A DNA stretch of 64,000 bases from JARIHD01 sp963815935 (GTDB lineage Bacteria; Patescibacteriota; Saccharimonadia; Saccharimonadales; UBA4665). Both the position numbers and the translations under genes were made by a program. How positions within the stretch are numbered: the stretch's first letter is position 1; the number at the start of each line of letters is the position of its first letter. The stretch lies in assembly GCA_963815935.1 (NCBI GenBank), contig CAWFIL010000004.1, positions 1 through 64,000 of the forward strand. Reading direction: 5' to 3'. A model generated the notes under the pieces. It was not told the DNA's origin and did not search any database. It worked only from the letters and a program-made list of their open reading frames with translations. Shown piece by piece: positions 32,980 through 42,163 of this stretch.

Positions 32980-34100
32980 TTAGCTATCTTCTCCCAAGGC
33001 AAGTCTTGCTTACCAAAGTGACCGTAGGCTGAAGTCTGGCCATAAATTGGCCGGGCCAGATCGAGCTTTTCGATAATACCTTTTACAGAGGTATCGATTA
33101 ACTTGTCTTTGAAGGCGTACAGCTCGTCATCACCAACCTTGGCCGTGCCAAAGGTATCGATTGTCTGCATAAGTGGCTGGGGCTGTCCGATAACGTAAGC
33201 CAAACCAACCTCACACTTGTCGGCTAAGCCGGCAGCCACGATGTTCTTGGCAATATACCGGGCAGCATAGGCACCAGAGCGATCAACTTTGCTAGGGTCC
33301 TTACCGCTAAAGGCACCTCCACCAACGCGAGCATAGCCACCGTAGGTATCGACAACGATTTTACGGCCAGTGAGGCCAGCGTCAGATTCCGGCCCTGGGA
33401 TATGCCACAAACCCGTCCCGTTCACAGTGATATCACCGTCGGCAGGCAACGCCAGACCATACTGTTTTAGCACCGGCGTAAAGACTTCACGGATAATATC
33501 AGAGCGCACTTGTTCAGGGAGTGTTGTTTCGTCGTGCGCAACGGCCGCCACAAGTTTTTCCACTGTCACCGGTTTGTCGTCCTCGTAACGTACGGTAACC
33601 TGCGCCTTGCCGTCAGGGCGCAACCAGGCAAGCACGCCAGCCTCCCGGGCTTCATCAATACGCCGAGCCAGCGCATGCGCTAGAGCAATCGGCAACGGCA
33701 TAAGCTCGGGTGTTTCTTTGCAGGCGTAGCCAAACATCATGCCCTGATCACCGGCACCGTCCTGGTCTACGCCAAGGGCAATTTCGGGTGATTGCTGGTG
33801 GATGTCATTGCTAAATATCGACTCCTGCGAGAAACCCCACTTGGGCTCTGTGTAGCCAAGACGGCCAACGACTTCGCGCACAATTCGCTCGTAGTCCAGC
33901 CTGGCGGCCGTCTTGATTTCGCCAAACAGACAAATCTGATTGGCGCCTGCAACCGTCTCGATGCCGGTACGTGCGTGGGGGTCTTGGGCCAAAGCCGCAT
34001 CGACAATGGCATCGCTAATTGCATCACAAATCTTGTCGGGATGTCCGGCACAGACCGACTCGCTAGTAAATAAACGTGTCGTTTTGATATTAGTTGGCAT
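32976..34100 (-). CDS. metK: S-adenosylmethionine synthetase
   Basis: From ATG 34100 the protein is 374 aa, close to the family norm. Signatures are ESVCAGHPDKICDAISDAI, GAGDQGMMFGYA and GGGAFSGKDPSKVDRSGAYAAR, which contain the ATP, methionine and metal ligands. It makes SAM from methionine and ATP. The start is set by the AAAGGAT SD 6 nt upstream; the longer frame begins inside the leader. A SAM-riboswitch-like leader (34106-34275) probably controls translation, a feedback loop on the enzyme's own product. Confidence 0.95.
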   Translation of the reverse strand: MPTNIKTTRLFTSESVCAGHPDKICDAISDAIVDAALAQDPHARTGIETVAGANQICLFGEIKTAARLDYERIVREVVGRLGYTEPKWGFSQESIFSNDIHQQSPEIALGVDQDGAGDQGMMFGYACKETPELMPLPIALAHALARRIDEAREAGVLAWLRPDGKAQVTVRYEDDKPVTVEKLVAAVAHDETTLPEQVRSDIIREVFTPVLKQYGLALPADGDITVNGTGLWHIPGPESDAGLTGRKIVVDTYGGYARVGGGAFSGKDPSKVDRSGAYAARYIAKNIVAAGLADKCEVGLAYVIGQPQPLMQTIDTFGTAKVGDDELYAFKDKLIDTSVKGIIEKLDLARPIYGQTSAYGHFGKQDLPWEKIAN

Positions 34101-34105
34101 AAAAA

Positions 34106-34275
34106 TATCCTTTCTGTCTACGTATATAGCTAGCAAGAAAGGATGTATCAGTTAAGACAAACATCTTCCCCGCTAGCAAGGTAGGCGGGCTAGATGGAGC
34201 ACCTTACACTTATTGTAGGTTGCTGGCAGGTCATTGAGCTAGATCTCTCGCTGCACTCTGTATATTTCTTAGTTG
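34106..34275 (-). ncRNA. Probable SAM riboswitch (S-box/SAM-IV-like) in the metK leader
   Basis: On the minus strand the leader holds the conserved S-box-type core: TGACCTGCCAGCAACC (34218-34233), then a P3-like stem (ACCTACA/TGTAAGGT) and AAGGTGCT (34198-34205). The classic 5' kink-turn half of SAM-I is reduced, so a SAM-IV or I/IV-variant fold is likelier. The expression platform is clear. ATCCTTTCT (34136-34144) can pair with the SD segment AGAAAGGAT (34107-34115) to block translation. The same segment can instead pair upstream (GATGT/ACATC, 34142-34165). Confidence 0.7.
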
Positions 34276-34287
34276 TTAATGTGACCC

Positions 34288-34316
34288 AGTATAGAATGCG
34301 TTTACGCTTTTTGCAA
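34288..34316 (-). promoter_or_regulatory. metK promoter inside the end of the P-type ATPase gene
   Basis: On the minus strand TTGCAA (34311-34316) is followed after 17 bp by TATACT (34288-34293). Transcription would start near 34281, just ahead of the riboswitch core. Confidence 0.6.
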
Positions 34317-36851
34317 GGCACGGTGACGCCGCCGACCGATCAAGTGCCACACAAACTTATGTATATCTACAGCGATAAATATGCTCGCCACGGGAAGCAA
34401 AACTGCAAACAATGCATCGCTCCAAGCTACTGCCGACACGTCCAAGAGTGCACCAATCGGCGTCGTGAATACCACGATCTGCACGATAATCGATGCCGTA
34501 ATTGCGCCCCACAATTTGTAGTTTGGGCGAACAAAGTTGTAGACCCACGACCGATACTCGAAGTTTACATTAAAAGCGTTCGCCCACTGCACAACCACCA
34601 GACTCATAAAGGCCAGGGTCTGCGCGTACATGTGGCCCTTTGGCAGGTTGATATGAAAGATCCAGAGCACGCTAAGGCTGATAGTAACTGCCATAAGTAT
34701 CGTTCGAGTCACCTGCCGCGTATTAAGCAGCGGGGCTCGCGGCGAACGGGGTGGCTGGAGCATCTGGCGGGGCTCGGGCGGGCTCAGCCCCAGGGGGATA
34801 ACCGCGACACCGTCGGTTACTAAGTTGATCCATAAAATCTGGATAGCCGCCACCGGCAAGGGCATGTTAAATACCAGCGCCAGTACCATAGTAAGCATCT
34901 CGCCACCGCTGGTGCCAATTAAATAAATGACCATCTTACGAATATTGGCAAGTGCCGTACGCCCCACCCTGATGGCCGCCACAATAGTATGGAAGTTATT
35001 ATCCAGCAAGACGATATCACTCGCATCCTTGGCAGCATCCGTGCCACTGCCCATTGCAATCCCTGCGTCGGCCTCTACGAGCGCTGGAATGTCATTTACG
35101 CCGTCGCCGGTCATGGCAGTAATCTCGTAATCCTTTGTGGCCTTTAGTAACGCATACTTATGTTCCGGCAATACCCGTCCAAAGGCACGCGTTTTGCCAA
35201 GCGCTGAACGTACGTCTTCCATATTGCCGTTTGCTAGCACAGCGCTATCGCTGACTTCAGCCCCCGATACAACAATGCCAACCTGACGCGCAATAAATGC
35301 GGCCGTCCGCACATGGTCACCAGTCAGCATCACGACTTTAATACCCGCGCGGTGCGCCTCAGCGACCGCCGCAGATACATGGGGGCGCAATTGGTCGGCC
35401 ATGCCTACAAAACCGTCAAAACGCATATCTGCTAACGACGTATGGTCGAGCCGCTCAACCGGCTCGGCATAGTCCTGGTGAGCAAAGGCAATCGTACGGT
35501 AGCCGCGGCCAGTAAAGTTCTCCAGGGCTTGCTGTGTCTTGGCGTCGTTGCGATGGTGCACACCGCAGTGGCCTAGAACATGCTCGGGGGCGCCTTTGAT
35601 ATACAACGAATATCCTTGACTGTGTTGCCACAGCACGCCGCTTACCCGCAGGCCCTGGTTGAAGGCAAACTCCCGGACCTTGCGCCAGTTACCAGGCAAG
35701 GTTACGTGTTGCACCGATTCTGACAGGATTGCATCAAGTGGATCGGAGGTATGGTCTTCGTCGCCATTAATGCTCACACGAATTACTTCATCAAAGGTCT
35801 TCACTGACCCGTGTGTAGTATGCTTGTCGGCGACCGACAGGTTGTTCTGCGTTATGGTGCCGGTTTTGTCGGTAGCTATAAGCGTAGCTGCGCCCATCGT
35901 TTCGATGCTAGAGATCTTTTTAACCAAGGCATTCACCTTAGCCATACGCCTGGCACTTAACAGCAGCACAATTGTGAGCGCCACCGGCAAACCCTCCGGC
36001 ACAGCAGATACCACAATCACCAAACTAAAACGTAAAGCTTCTTCTAACCCAATACCCCGCCAAACCGCAAGCCCCAACGCAACCACGGCAAGCACGCCAA
36101 TGCCTACGATAAGACGCTTGGTAAGATCGTCAATTTTGTGCTCAATGGGTGAGCGGCCGATATCAGCCTGCGAGGCCAAGGCCGTAATACTCCCTAGCTC
36201 AGTCTCGTTACCGATACCCGTAACCAGCAGCAAGCCACTGCCGCCCTTTATGTAGCTGCCCTTAAATAACATATTCGCGCGTTCATATATTCGCGGCTCA
36301 CCAGCCACAGCGCCCGCATGCTTATGTACTGGCAGTGACTCGCCGGTCAGCAAAGCTTCATCTGCCTGGATTTGGTTCGCCTCTACCAAACGACCGTCTG
36401 CTGGTATCTTCATGCCCTCTTCTACATGCACAATATCGCCGTAGGTCAGTTCCTCACTTGGCACACGCACTGTCTCACTACCACGTAAGGCACTTACAAA
36501 CGAGACGTCTTGGTCTTTGAGCGTCTTTAGAACCCGACCAACCGAATACTGCTGGAAGTAGTAGATGACCGCGTTAACGCCTACGATAATTGCAATAATG
36601 GAAGCATCGACCGAGTTACGCTCGAGAAGACTTAGCCCCAGAGCAAATAACAATACAATCACAAACGCATTAGCAAACGGCTCAATTAAACGCTTTAGCC
36701 ATGATTCTTTTTGCGTCTGAAATGCATTTGGCCCATACGTTTGTTGACGACTGACGGCCTCGTGTTGGCTCAACCCGCCCAACGACGTCTCGAAAGCATC
36801 AAGCGCTTGCTCAATCTCGAGGTTGTAAATATGGGGTTGGTTTTTCTGCAT
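34302..36851 (-). CDS. P2-type cation-transporting ATPase (Ca2+-ATPase-like)
   Basis: From ATG 36851 the protein is 849 aa. It has the N-terminal cation ATPase domain, TGES actuator loop (169-172), PEGLP in M4 (285-289), phosphorylation site DKTGT (D328) and the GDGVNDIPALVEADAGIAMG hinge. About ten membrane segments are expected. PEGLP and general length fit P2 (PacL/SERCA-like) Ca2+ or Na+/K+ pumps; exact ion specificity is not fixed. A TATACC-like box lies just upstream of the ATG and no SD is seen. The longer upstream frame is rejected. Confidence 0.9.
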   Translation of the reverse strand: MQKNQPHIYNLEIEQALDAFETSLGGLSQHEAVSRQQTYGPNAFQTQKESWLKRLIEPFANAFVIVLLFALGLSLLERNSVDASIIAIIVGVNAVIYYFQQYSVGRVLKTLKDQDVSFVSALRGSETVRVPSEELTYGDIVHVEEGMKIPADGRLVEANQIQADEALLTGESLPVHKHAGAVAGEPRIYERANMLFKGSYIKGGSGLLLVTGIGNETELGSITALASQADIGRSPIEHKIDDLTKRLIVGIGVLAVVALGLAVWRGIGLEEALRFSLVIVVSAVPEGLPVALTIVLLLSARRMAKVNALVKKISSIETMGAATLIATDKTGTITQNNLSVADKHTTHGSVKTFDEVIRVSINGDEDHTSDPLDAILSESVQHVTLPGNWRKVREFAFNQGLRVSGVLWQHSQGYSLYIKGAPEHVLGHCGVHHRNDAKTQQALENFTGRGYRTIAFAHQDYAEPVERLDHTSLADMRFDGFVGMADQLRPHVSAAVAEAHRAGIKVVMLTGDHVRTAAFIARQVGIVVSGAEVSDSAVLANGNMEDVRSALGKTRAFGRVLPEHKYALLKATKDYEITAMTGDGVNDIPALVEADAGIAMGSGTDAAKDASDIVLLDNNFHTIVAAIRVGRTALANIRKMVIYLIGTSGGEMLTMVLALVFNMPLPVAAIQILWINLVTDGVAVIPLGLSPPEPRQMLQPPRSPRAPLLNTRQVTRTILMAVTISLSVLWIFHINLPKGHMYAQTLAFMSLVVVQWANAFNVNFEYRSWVYNFVRPNYKLWGAITASIIVQIVVFTTPIGALLDVSAVAWSDALFAVLLPVASIFIAVDIHKFVWHLIGRRRHRALQKA

Positions 36852-36969
36852 ATTTATCTTGAGGTATACAAAGCTAATTGTATCATTAGCGGTTTGACAA
36901 CCAAACCGGGATGGGGCTAGAAATAAACGCATATATTTGCTACAATGCAATCTGTCATTTCAAGAATGA

Positions 36970-37045
36970 TGGCGAGTGGCCAAGTTGGTAAGGCGCCTGT
37001 TTCTGGCACAGGAGATCGTAGGTTCGAGTCCTACCTCGCCAGCCA
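36970..37045 (+). tRNA. tRNA-Gln (anticodon CUG)
   Basis: The cloverleaf is complete: acceptor TGGCGAG pairs with CTCGCCA, the anticodon stem CCTGT/ACAGG encloses loop TTCTGGC with anticodon CTG, and the T-arm is GTAGGTTCGAGTCCTAC. The discriminator G and CCA end are encoded. An extended -10 (TGCTACAAT) lies ~25 bp upstream. Confidence 0.93.
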
Positions 37046-37047
37046 TT

Positions 37048-37080
37048 AAAAAAGCTTCAACTCCATGTTGAAGCTTTTTT
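37048..37080. terminator. Terminator after tRNA-Gln
   Basis: AAAAAAGCTTCAAC and its complement form a 14-bp stem with a 5-nt loop and terminal T6 on the plus strand. Confidence 0.9.
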
Positions 37081-37186
37081 AATTGTTTGCGCGGAGGCAG
37101 CGCGTGCGGCAGTGTTGTTTTGATCTGCTGACCAAGATACAGTATAGTTACCTTAAGATTAAACCTCTTAGTTGTCGAGATAAATT

Positions 37187-37681
37187 ATGCCGAACGCTAT
37201 ACCTACATCCAGTGATGAGCGAACGCTACTAACGGATCGCCTATATTTTCTAGGTCAGATGGGCAGCACCGAGACTGCGTTGTTTCACCAAAAAGTAGCC
37301 GAAAGTTTTGGTATCGGTATCACCGATATGAAAACCATCTCCACTCTTGTACAAGAAGGCCCCATGACCGCCGGCCAGATTGCCGAGCGACTTAGTCTAA
37401 CCACTGGCGCCGTGACCAACTTAGTTGACCGCCTCGAGAAACGCAACATCGTACAACGCACCACCGACCCAAGAGATCGTCGCAAGGTCATCGTCAAAGC
37501 CAACCACCATGCACTCTCCAAGAACAGCGAGGCCTATCAGTCGATAGGAAGAGCCTACGGCCAACTGCTACGCAATTATTCGGTCGGGCAGCTCAAACTG
37601 CTTGTCGAATATCATGAAAAACAGATTGAAATGACCAGACAGGAGATCGCCAAGCTAGCGACGGGCTCAAAAAAGTGTTAG
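37187..37681 (+). CDS. MarR-family transcriptional regulator
   Basis: The 164-aa protein has the MarR winged helix: MTAGQIAERLSLTTGAVTNLVDRLEKRNIVQR, then DPRDRRKVIVKA in the wing, flanked by dimerisation helices. MarR proteins usually repress nearby drug or oxidative-stress genes and respond to phenolic ligands; no obvious target lies beside it. Its stop codon overlaps the stop of the convergent TrmB-like gene. Confidence 0.9.
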   Translation: MPNAIPTSSDERTLLTDRLYFLGQMGSTETALFHQKVAESFGIGITDMKTISTLVQEGPMTAGQIAERLSLTTGAVTNLVDRLEKRNIVQRTTDPRDRRKVIVKANHHALSKNSEAYQSIGRAYGQLLRNYSVGQLKLLVEYHEKQIEMTRQEIAKLATGSKKC

Positions 37682-38481
37682 CCTTCACCGTGACCAGGGA
37701 TTGTCTGCCCCTGCTGCCAGAGCATTTCAAATAAATGTCGCTGCGCCGAGGCGATTTCTTGATTGTAAACCTCCAGGCCAAAGACTTCCCCGTCTTTCCA
37801 GTTGTAGTACGATACAACATCATCGTAAGTGACCATCGAGTGAGTGATCGGAAAGATTGTATCGGGTAGGTATCGCCCCACCCAATTTTTTAGCTTTTCA
37901 TTCGCGTGCTTTGTGTACCAGTTTACTTGCGTCGACAGAAAGTGATCCCCGGCGATGCTTCTGAAAGTTAGGTTGCGCTCATTGCAGCGCTCCACCCAGC
38001 GTTCAAAGAAGGTTAAATTGGTACGACTTTGCATGTTCTCAAAAAGTATCGACAGATTCTCCCCGCGCGACTTAGTCTGGTTCCAAAACATTTGCTTAAC
38101 GCCTTCGGGGCCACGATAAAACTGCACGTGCGTTAGTGGCGAATGTGCCGATGGCGACTGGTATTGCCGCTGAAGTGCAACCAGCTCTTTCTGCAATTCT
38201 CGAATCTGTTGCTCGCGGTGTGTTAGCAAAATTTGCAGGTTCCCAATCGGCGCTGCTTTGTAGAGTTTGCGCTTATACAGGCTCTCAGCCTCAATAAGCT
38301 TGTACTCAGTTAGGGTATCGAGCAATCGGTATAAACGGGTACGTTCAACTTTGGCATTCTTAGCCAACTGCAGCAGGCTCTGCGGACCGTATGCATGCAA
38401 AGCTAGATAGATGTCGGCGATCTCAGGCTCCAGGCCCAACTTTGCAAAATAGTCATGCATGGGTCTGATATCATTGGGCAT
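37678..38481 (-). CDS. TrmB-family transcriptional regulator
   Basis: The 267-aa protein has an N-terminal winged helix (YFAKLGLEPEIADIYLALHAYGPQSLLQLAKNAKVERTRLYRLLD), a short coiled coil (~85-110) and a C-terminal PLD-like sensor region. This is the TrmB layout, common in archaea and CPR bacteria for control of sugar metabolism. The effector is unknown. TACGAT ends exactly 6 nt before the ATG, a leaderless start. Confidence 0.82.
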   Translation of the reverse strand: MPNDIRPMHDYFAKLGLEPEIADIYLALHAYGPQSLLQLAKNAKVERTRLYRLLDTLTEYKLIEAESLYKRKLYKAAPIGNLQILLTHREQQIRELQKELVALQRQYQSPSAHSPLTHVQFYRGPEGVKQMFWNQTKSRGENLSILFENMQSRTNLTFFERWVERCNERNLTFRSIAGDHFLSTQVNWYTKHANEKLKNWVGRYLPDTIFPITHSMVTYDDVVSYYNWKDGEVFGLEVYNQEIASAQRHLFEMLWQQGQTIPGHGEG

Positions 38482-38533
38482 TTGCCTATCGTAAACTAGC
38501 TAATTGAATTGCGCAACAGATTAGCAACATGGC

Positions 38534-39160
38534 CTATGAAGTCGGGGCTTTTTTGACTGGTTGACGCAAAATCGTCTTGAGCTTTGAAGGATCTGTCTTG
38601 CGTGGGTCACCGAGGTAAATTTCGTGATGACGGCCATTAAAGACCAGGTCGTGTCCTGGCATATATTCTTTGTGTAATCTGATGAGTGTTGGAGCCTCTT
38701 CGTCATACGTGCCGATGTGCATAATCTGCACCGACTCGCCTTCTTCGTAAGCTTCAAAACGGACCAGTTCCAGTGCTGACAACTTCTTTTTCTGCTTAGC
38801 CGTGTCAACTGCCGTCGCAACCATGGCTGGAGTAATCCAGTCCGGCTGCATTATCATCATCGTCCAGCGATATTCATCTTTGGCTCGACGCATAAAGGCC
38901 GTCATGTCCTTGGCCCACCATAGCCCTTCGAGAGGTGGCACGACATAGTCCTTGCCAAGTTCTTTTTTACTGGCAAATTTGAGTCCGTAGGCGACAGCAT
39001 ACAATGCTTGTACTGCCTCGACATATGAAGGCGCCGTGTTAGGATCGCCCTCACCGTCTACCATCAGGAAAGCAAGTTTCGGGACAGTAACCATCGAGAA
39101 AACGTTGGCTTTGGGAGCATAGAGTGTTTTGTATTCTTTGCGAAAGTCGACTTTATCCAT
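38534..39160 (-). CDS. GyrI-like small-molecule-binding domain protein
   Basis: The 208-aa protein matches the stand-alone GyrI-like domain family: FSMVTVPKLAFLMVDGEGDPNTAPSY, a middle PPLEGLWWAKD and a C-terminal HHEIYLGDPRKTDPSKLKTILRQPV. Such proteins bind hydrophobic ligands or hydrolyse cyclopropanoid toxins; none has a DNA-binding domain here. TATGAT ends exactly 6 nt before the ATG, so it is another likely leaderless gene. It lies upstream of the TrmB-like gene on the same strand. Confidence 0.82.
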   Translation of the reverse strand: MDKVDFRKEYKTLYAPKANVFSMVTVPKLAFLMVDGEGDPNTAPSYVEAVQALYAVAYGLKFASKKELGKDYVVPPLEGLWWAKDMTAFMRRAKDEYRWTMMIMQPDWITPAMVATAVDTAKQKKKLSALELVRFEAYEEGESVQIMHIGTYDEEAPTLIRLHKEYMPGHDLVFNGRHHEIYLGDPRKTDPSKLKTILRQPVKKAPTS

Positions 39161-39229
39161 AGGTTAATCATACCGAGATCTTCGCAGGTCTACATTGTCC
39201 GCGATCACTAATCTGCTACCATAAGGCAC

Positions 39230-39766
39230 ATGACCTATATAGCACTACTCAGGGGCATCAACGTTGGCGGACACAACGTAAAGATGGATCGTTTGCGCTC
39301 GTTATTTACCGAGCTCGGACTGTCCAACGTCCGCACCTTCATTCAGAGCGGCAATGTTTTCTTTGATAGCGACGAAACCGACCTGGCCATACTGCAAGGC
39401 CGTATTGAGCAGCACTTAGAAAAAGCACTCGGCTACACCGTACCGACATTTCTGCGAACCATAACCCAAATCGAAGCCATCATGGCCAATGACCCATTCA
39501 AGGGCCTAGACGTAACGTCCGACATGCGTCTTTGCATCGTCTTTACCGCTCAACCCATACCAGACAAGATGGCGTTGCCGATGACCTCATCAAAACAGGA
39601 TGTGGCCATCATCGGAGCCAATGAGCATGAGGCGTTCGTAGTGTGGCACATCATCGACGGCCGGCCCCCAGCAGCCACCACGCTCGACAAAGTACTGGGC
39701 AAAACTACCACCACACGTTTCTTCCACACTATGGCCAAGATTCTGGCGGCCGCCAAATCAGCCTAA
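39230..39766 (+). CDS. DUF1697-family protein
   Basis: The 178-aa protein has the family start MTYIALLRGINVGGHNVKM and the SGNVFFDS motif, plus the C-terminal TTTRFFHTM. The structure of the family is a ferredoxin-like pair of domains, with no known activity. A TACCAT box lies 7 nt before the ATG, again a leaderless arrangement. Its TAA stop shares bases with the stop of the convergent DipZ-like gene. Confidence 0.88.
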   Translation: MTYIALLRGINVGGHNVKMDRLRSLFTELGLSNVRTFIQSGNVFFDSDETDLAILQGRIEQHLEKALGYTVPTFLRTITQIEAIMANDPFKGLDVTSDMRLCIVFTAQPIPDKMALPMTSSKQDVAIIGANEHEAFVVWHIIDGRPPAATTLDKVLGKTTTTRFFHTMAKILAAAKSA

Positions 39767-41457
39767 CCGCCAAAGGTAAAGGTGTGTAGCGAGACGCCTT
39801 CCGGAACAGTCAGCGTCAACGTTGCATCAGTAAACGAGCCAAATGATGCAATGTGGTACAACGTAGCGCCATTGACCATCAGCATCCCTGCAGGGTCATC
39901 CTTGCCATACCAGGTTCCGTCGGCATCTGAAGTTACTTTGAGCTGCTGCTCACCAGCTTTTGCCTGGCTAGCAACCACATATACATCTTTGGCGCTTACG
40001 CGGAAGCTTAACGTGCTCGTCGCGGACTGGCTAGTGATTTTGTCGTCAGCGACTTGCCATTTACCGCCAAGCGACCAGTTATTTTTGGGCAGCTTGGGCT
40101 GGGCCGTATAGGTTTCCGTACCGTTACTAAGTGCCGGGTCGCCGACATAGCCACTTTCGCGTCCGGTACCAAAGTATGTCTCCGGGGTCATATCGCTACG
40201 CGAAGGAACGTTACCCGCATCAGCGGTCAATGGACCCTCGTCACCCAGTAATTTTTGGATGGCACGCTCAGTCTGATCGTATTCGCCTTCGCCAAAGTGC
40301 ACCCGGCGAATATTACCCTGTTTATCAATGAGGTAGTGCGCCGGCCAGTACTGGTTGGAGTAGTTGTTCCAGGTAGCATAGTCGTTGTCCATGGCAACAG
40401 GATACGTAACGTGCCGGTCCTGCACAGCCTTACGCACATTGGCCTCATCATGCTCAAAGGCGAATTCGGGAGCGTGCACGCCAATCACCACAAAACCTTT
40501 GTCCTTATACGTCTGGTACCACTTCTCGACGTATGGCAGTGTCCGAACACAGTTAATGCAACTGTATGTCCAAAAGTCCACCAGAACAACCTTGCCCCGC
40601 AGCTCTTTGATAGTCAGTGGATCGCTGTTTATCCATGCCGTAATACCGACAAGTTCTGGCGCTGGTGTAGCATCAACATTAAATAATTGTGAATCGTCCT
40701 CAGACATACGAGTAGCCCCCTTTTTATTAGTACTATCAAATAGCCGTTGCTCGATGCGCGTGCTGTCAAAAACCGAGTGATTGGCCAGCCAGGTTTCGGC
40801 CCGCGTATCCAAACCCAAAACAATGGCTAGGCCCACAAGAATAAATACTAATCCGACACTTCGCCGGAAAACACTTCGTGGGTTAACCGCCCAAGCAAAG
40901 CGTAATATAAACCGCCGGCCCAGCAAAGCCACTGTCAGCATCACAACCACTAATCCGGCAATATAGGCGCCAACATACACCAGACCCTGCGCAACATTTC
41001 GCGGCAACACGGTAGCCAAAATAAATGCGTAGGTCGGGCTGCAGCTAGAGAACACCGGACCCAATGCAATACCGGTCAGGACCGGGCCCGCAACAGGCTG
41101 ATGGTTGGCGGTCCCCTTACCCAAGAAGCGCTGCGACGCAGCCTGCCAGTTCAAGCGGATAACCAGTGATTCCCACAGGCCCGGGAACAGACTCGTCAGA
41201 CCCAAAGCAATCACAATGCCACCCGACAGGTAAGTCCAGGTATATTCAGGAACATGCACCAATGCCGTGCTGGCCTTGAGAACAAGCGTGAACACCGCCA
41301 GAGAAAGCGCCAACGAGCCAACAATAATATACGGGCGTGACCTCTGGCTCTGCTTGCCGCCAAGCGAGCCACCGATAATAACTGGCAGCAACGGCAGAAC
41401 ACACGGCGCCAGCGCAGTTAGCATACCGGCAACGAACGACAGTAAGAATAGGATCAT
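39763..41457 (-). CDS. CcdA-thioredoxin fusion (DipZ-like) disulfide protein
   Basis: The 564-aa protein joins three parts. Residues 1-215 are a CcdA/DsbD-type membrane domain with the paired cysteines ALAPCVLP (C19) and SSCSPT (C139). Residues ~265-400 are a TlpA-like extracytoplasmic thioredoxin domain with active site TYSCINC (C300/C303). Residues ~420-564 are a beta-rich domain (YFGTGRESGYVGDP, then a carbohydrate-binding-like fold). This layout resembles mycobacterial DipZ. It carries reductant across the membrane to external proteins. SD AAAGGAGG precedes the ATG. Confidence 0.9.
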   Translation of the reverse strand: MILFLLSFVAGMLTALAPCVLPLLPVIIGGSLGGKQSQRSRPYIIVGSLALSLAVFTLVLKASTALVHVPEYTWTYLSGGIVIALGLTSLFPGLWESLVIRLNWQAASQRFLGKGTANHQPVAGPVLTGIALGPVFSSCSPTYAFILATVLPRNVAQGLVYVGAYIAGLVVVMLTVALLGRRFILRFAWAVNPRSVFRRSVGLVFILVGLAIVLGLDTRAETWLANHSVFDSTRIEQRLFDSTNKKGATRMSEDDSQLFNVDATPAPELVGITAWINSDPLTIKELRGKVVLVDFWTYSCINCVRTLPYVEKWYQTYKDKGFVVIGVHAPEFAFEHDEANVRKAVQDRHVTYPVAMDNDYATWNNYSNQYWPAHYLIDKQGNIRRVHFGEGEYDQTERAIQKLLGDEGPLTADAGNVPSRSDMTPETYFGTGRESGYVGDPALSNGTETYTAQPKLPKNNWSLGGKWQVADDKITSQSATSTLSFRVSAKDVYVVASQAKAGEQQLKVTSDADGTWYGKDDPAGMLMVNGATLYHIASFGSFTDATLTLTVPEGVSLHTFTFGG

Positions 41458-41538
41458 TACGATACCCTCCTTTGTTATGTTGGACGCAACGAACTACTGC
41501 TTATGGTAAAAGGTCAAAAACTACGTGTCAAGTTGACT

Positions 41539-41904
41539 TTACTTTTTGTCTTGGAGCCATTGTGCCCCGAGCTTGACGGCAATCATCGCTAATAGCGTCA
41601 ACAGGATAGCCGGGTCAACCTTGTGACGAAATGCTTGCACCAGTAGTGACACGATCAACGCGCTACACCCAGCCAAATACGCCAAACGGCTCGCCGAAAA
41701 CAGATTGTGTGCTTCACGCTCGTCGGCAGGGCGCTCCCGCCAAACAAGCACAACGAACGCACTCACCAGCCCAAACGTTCCGAACAATAGCAGCATCTTC
41801 AGATTGCTCGGCATCGTCATGCCGTGCGGAGCAAGCGCCGCGACACAAAGCACCAGCAGTAAGGCTATGAGTAATCCATCAAACAACAGCCTATAGTTTT
41901 TCAT
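41539..41904 (-). CDS. Small four-helix membrane protein beside an XRE regulator
   Basis: The 121-aa protein has four hydrophobic segments and a cytoplasmic loop with the motif WRERPADEREAHNLFSASR. Proteins of this size with a conserved DERE-type loop are commonly paired with XRE regulators (DUF2178-like). The function is unknown. It overlaps the regulator gene by 14 bp and is surely co-expressed. Confidence 0.7.
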   Translation of the reverse strand: MKNYRLLFDGLLIALLLVLCVAALAPHGMTMPSNLKMLLLFGTFGLVSAFVVLVWRERPADEREAHNLFSASRLAYLAGCSALIVSLLVQAFRHKVDPAILLTLLAMIAVKLGAQWLQDKK

Positions 41905-42115
41905 ATCGAAATAGCTCCTCGACTTTCCGTCCCAACACCGCAGACAACTTTAGTGCCAGCAGTACACTCGGCACATAGTTGCCTTTCTCGATGGCAATGA
42001 TGGTTTGTCGGGTAGTCTGCACCTTGGCCGCCAACTCATCCTGCGTCAGCTTCGCCACCGTACGATGTTGACGCACACTGCTAATGATGGTGTGTTGATT
42101 ATCTTTTATGAACAT
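41891..42115 (-). CDS. XRE-family helix-turn-helix regulator, 74 aa
   Basis: From ATG 42115 the protein is a single HTH domain: LTQDELAAKVQTTRQTIIAIEKGNYVPSVLLALKLSAVLG. It is a short Cro/CI-like regulator of the type found with small membrane proteins. The longer upstream frame crosses the divergent promoter region and is rejected. It shares the 48-bp intergenic region with the divergent membrane protein gene at 42164. Confidence 0.88.
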   Translation of the reverse strand: MFIKDNQHTIISSVRQHRTVAKLTQDELAAKVQTTRQTIIAIEKGNYVPSVLLALKLSAVLGRKVEELFRYEKL

Positions 42116-42163
42116 ATGTAAAGTTGATATTACAATTATAACACTGCTGTATAATGCACATAT

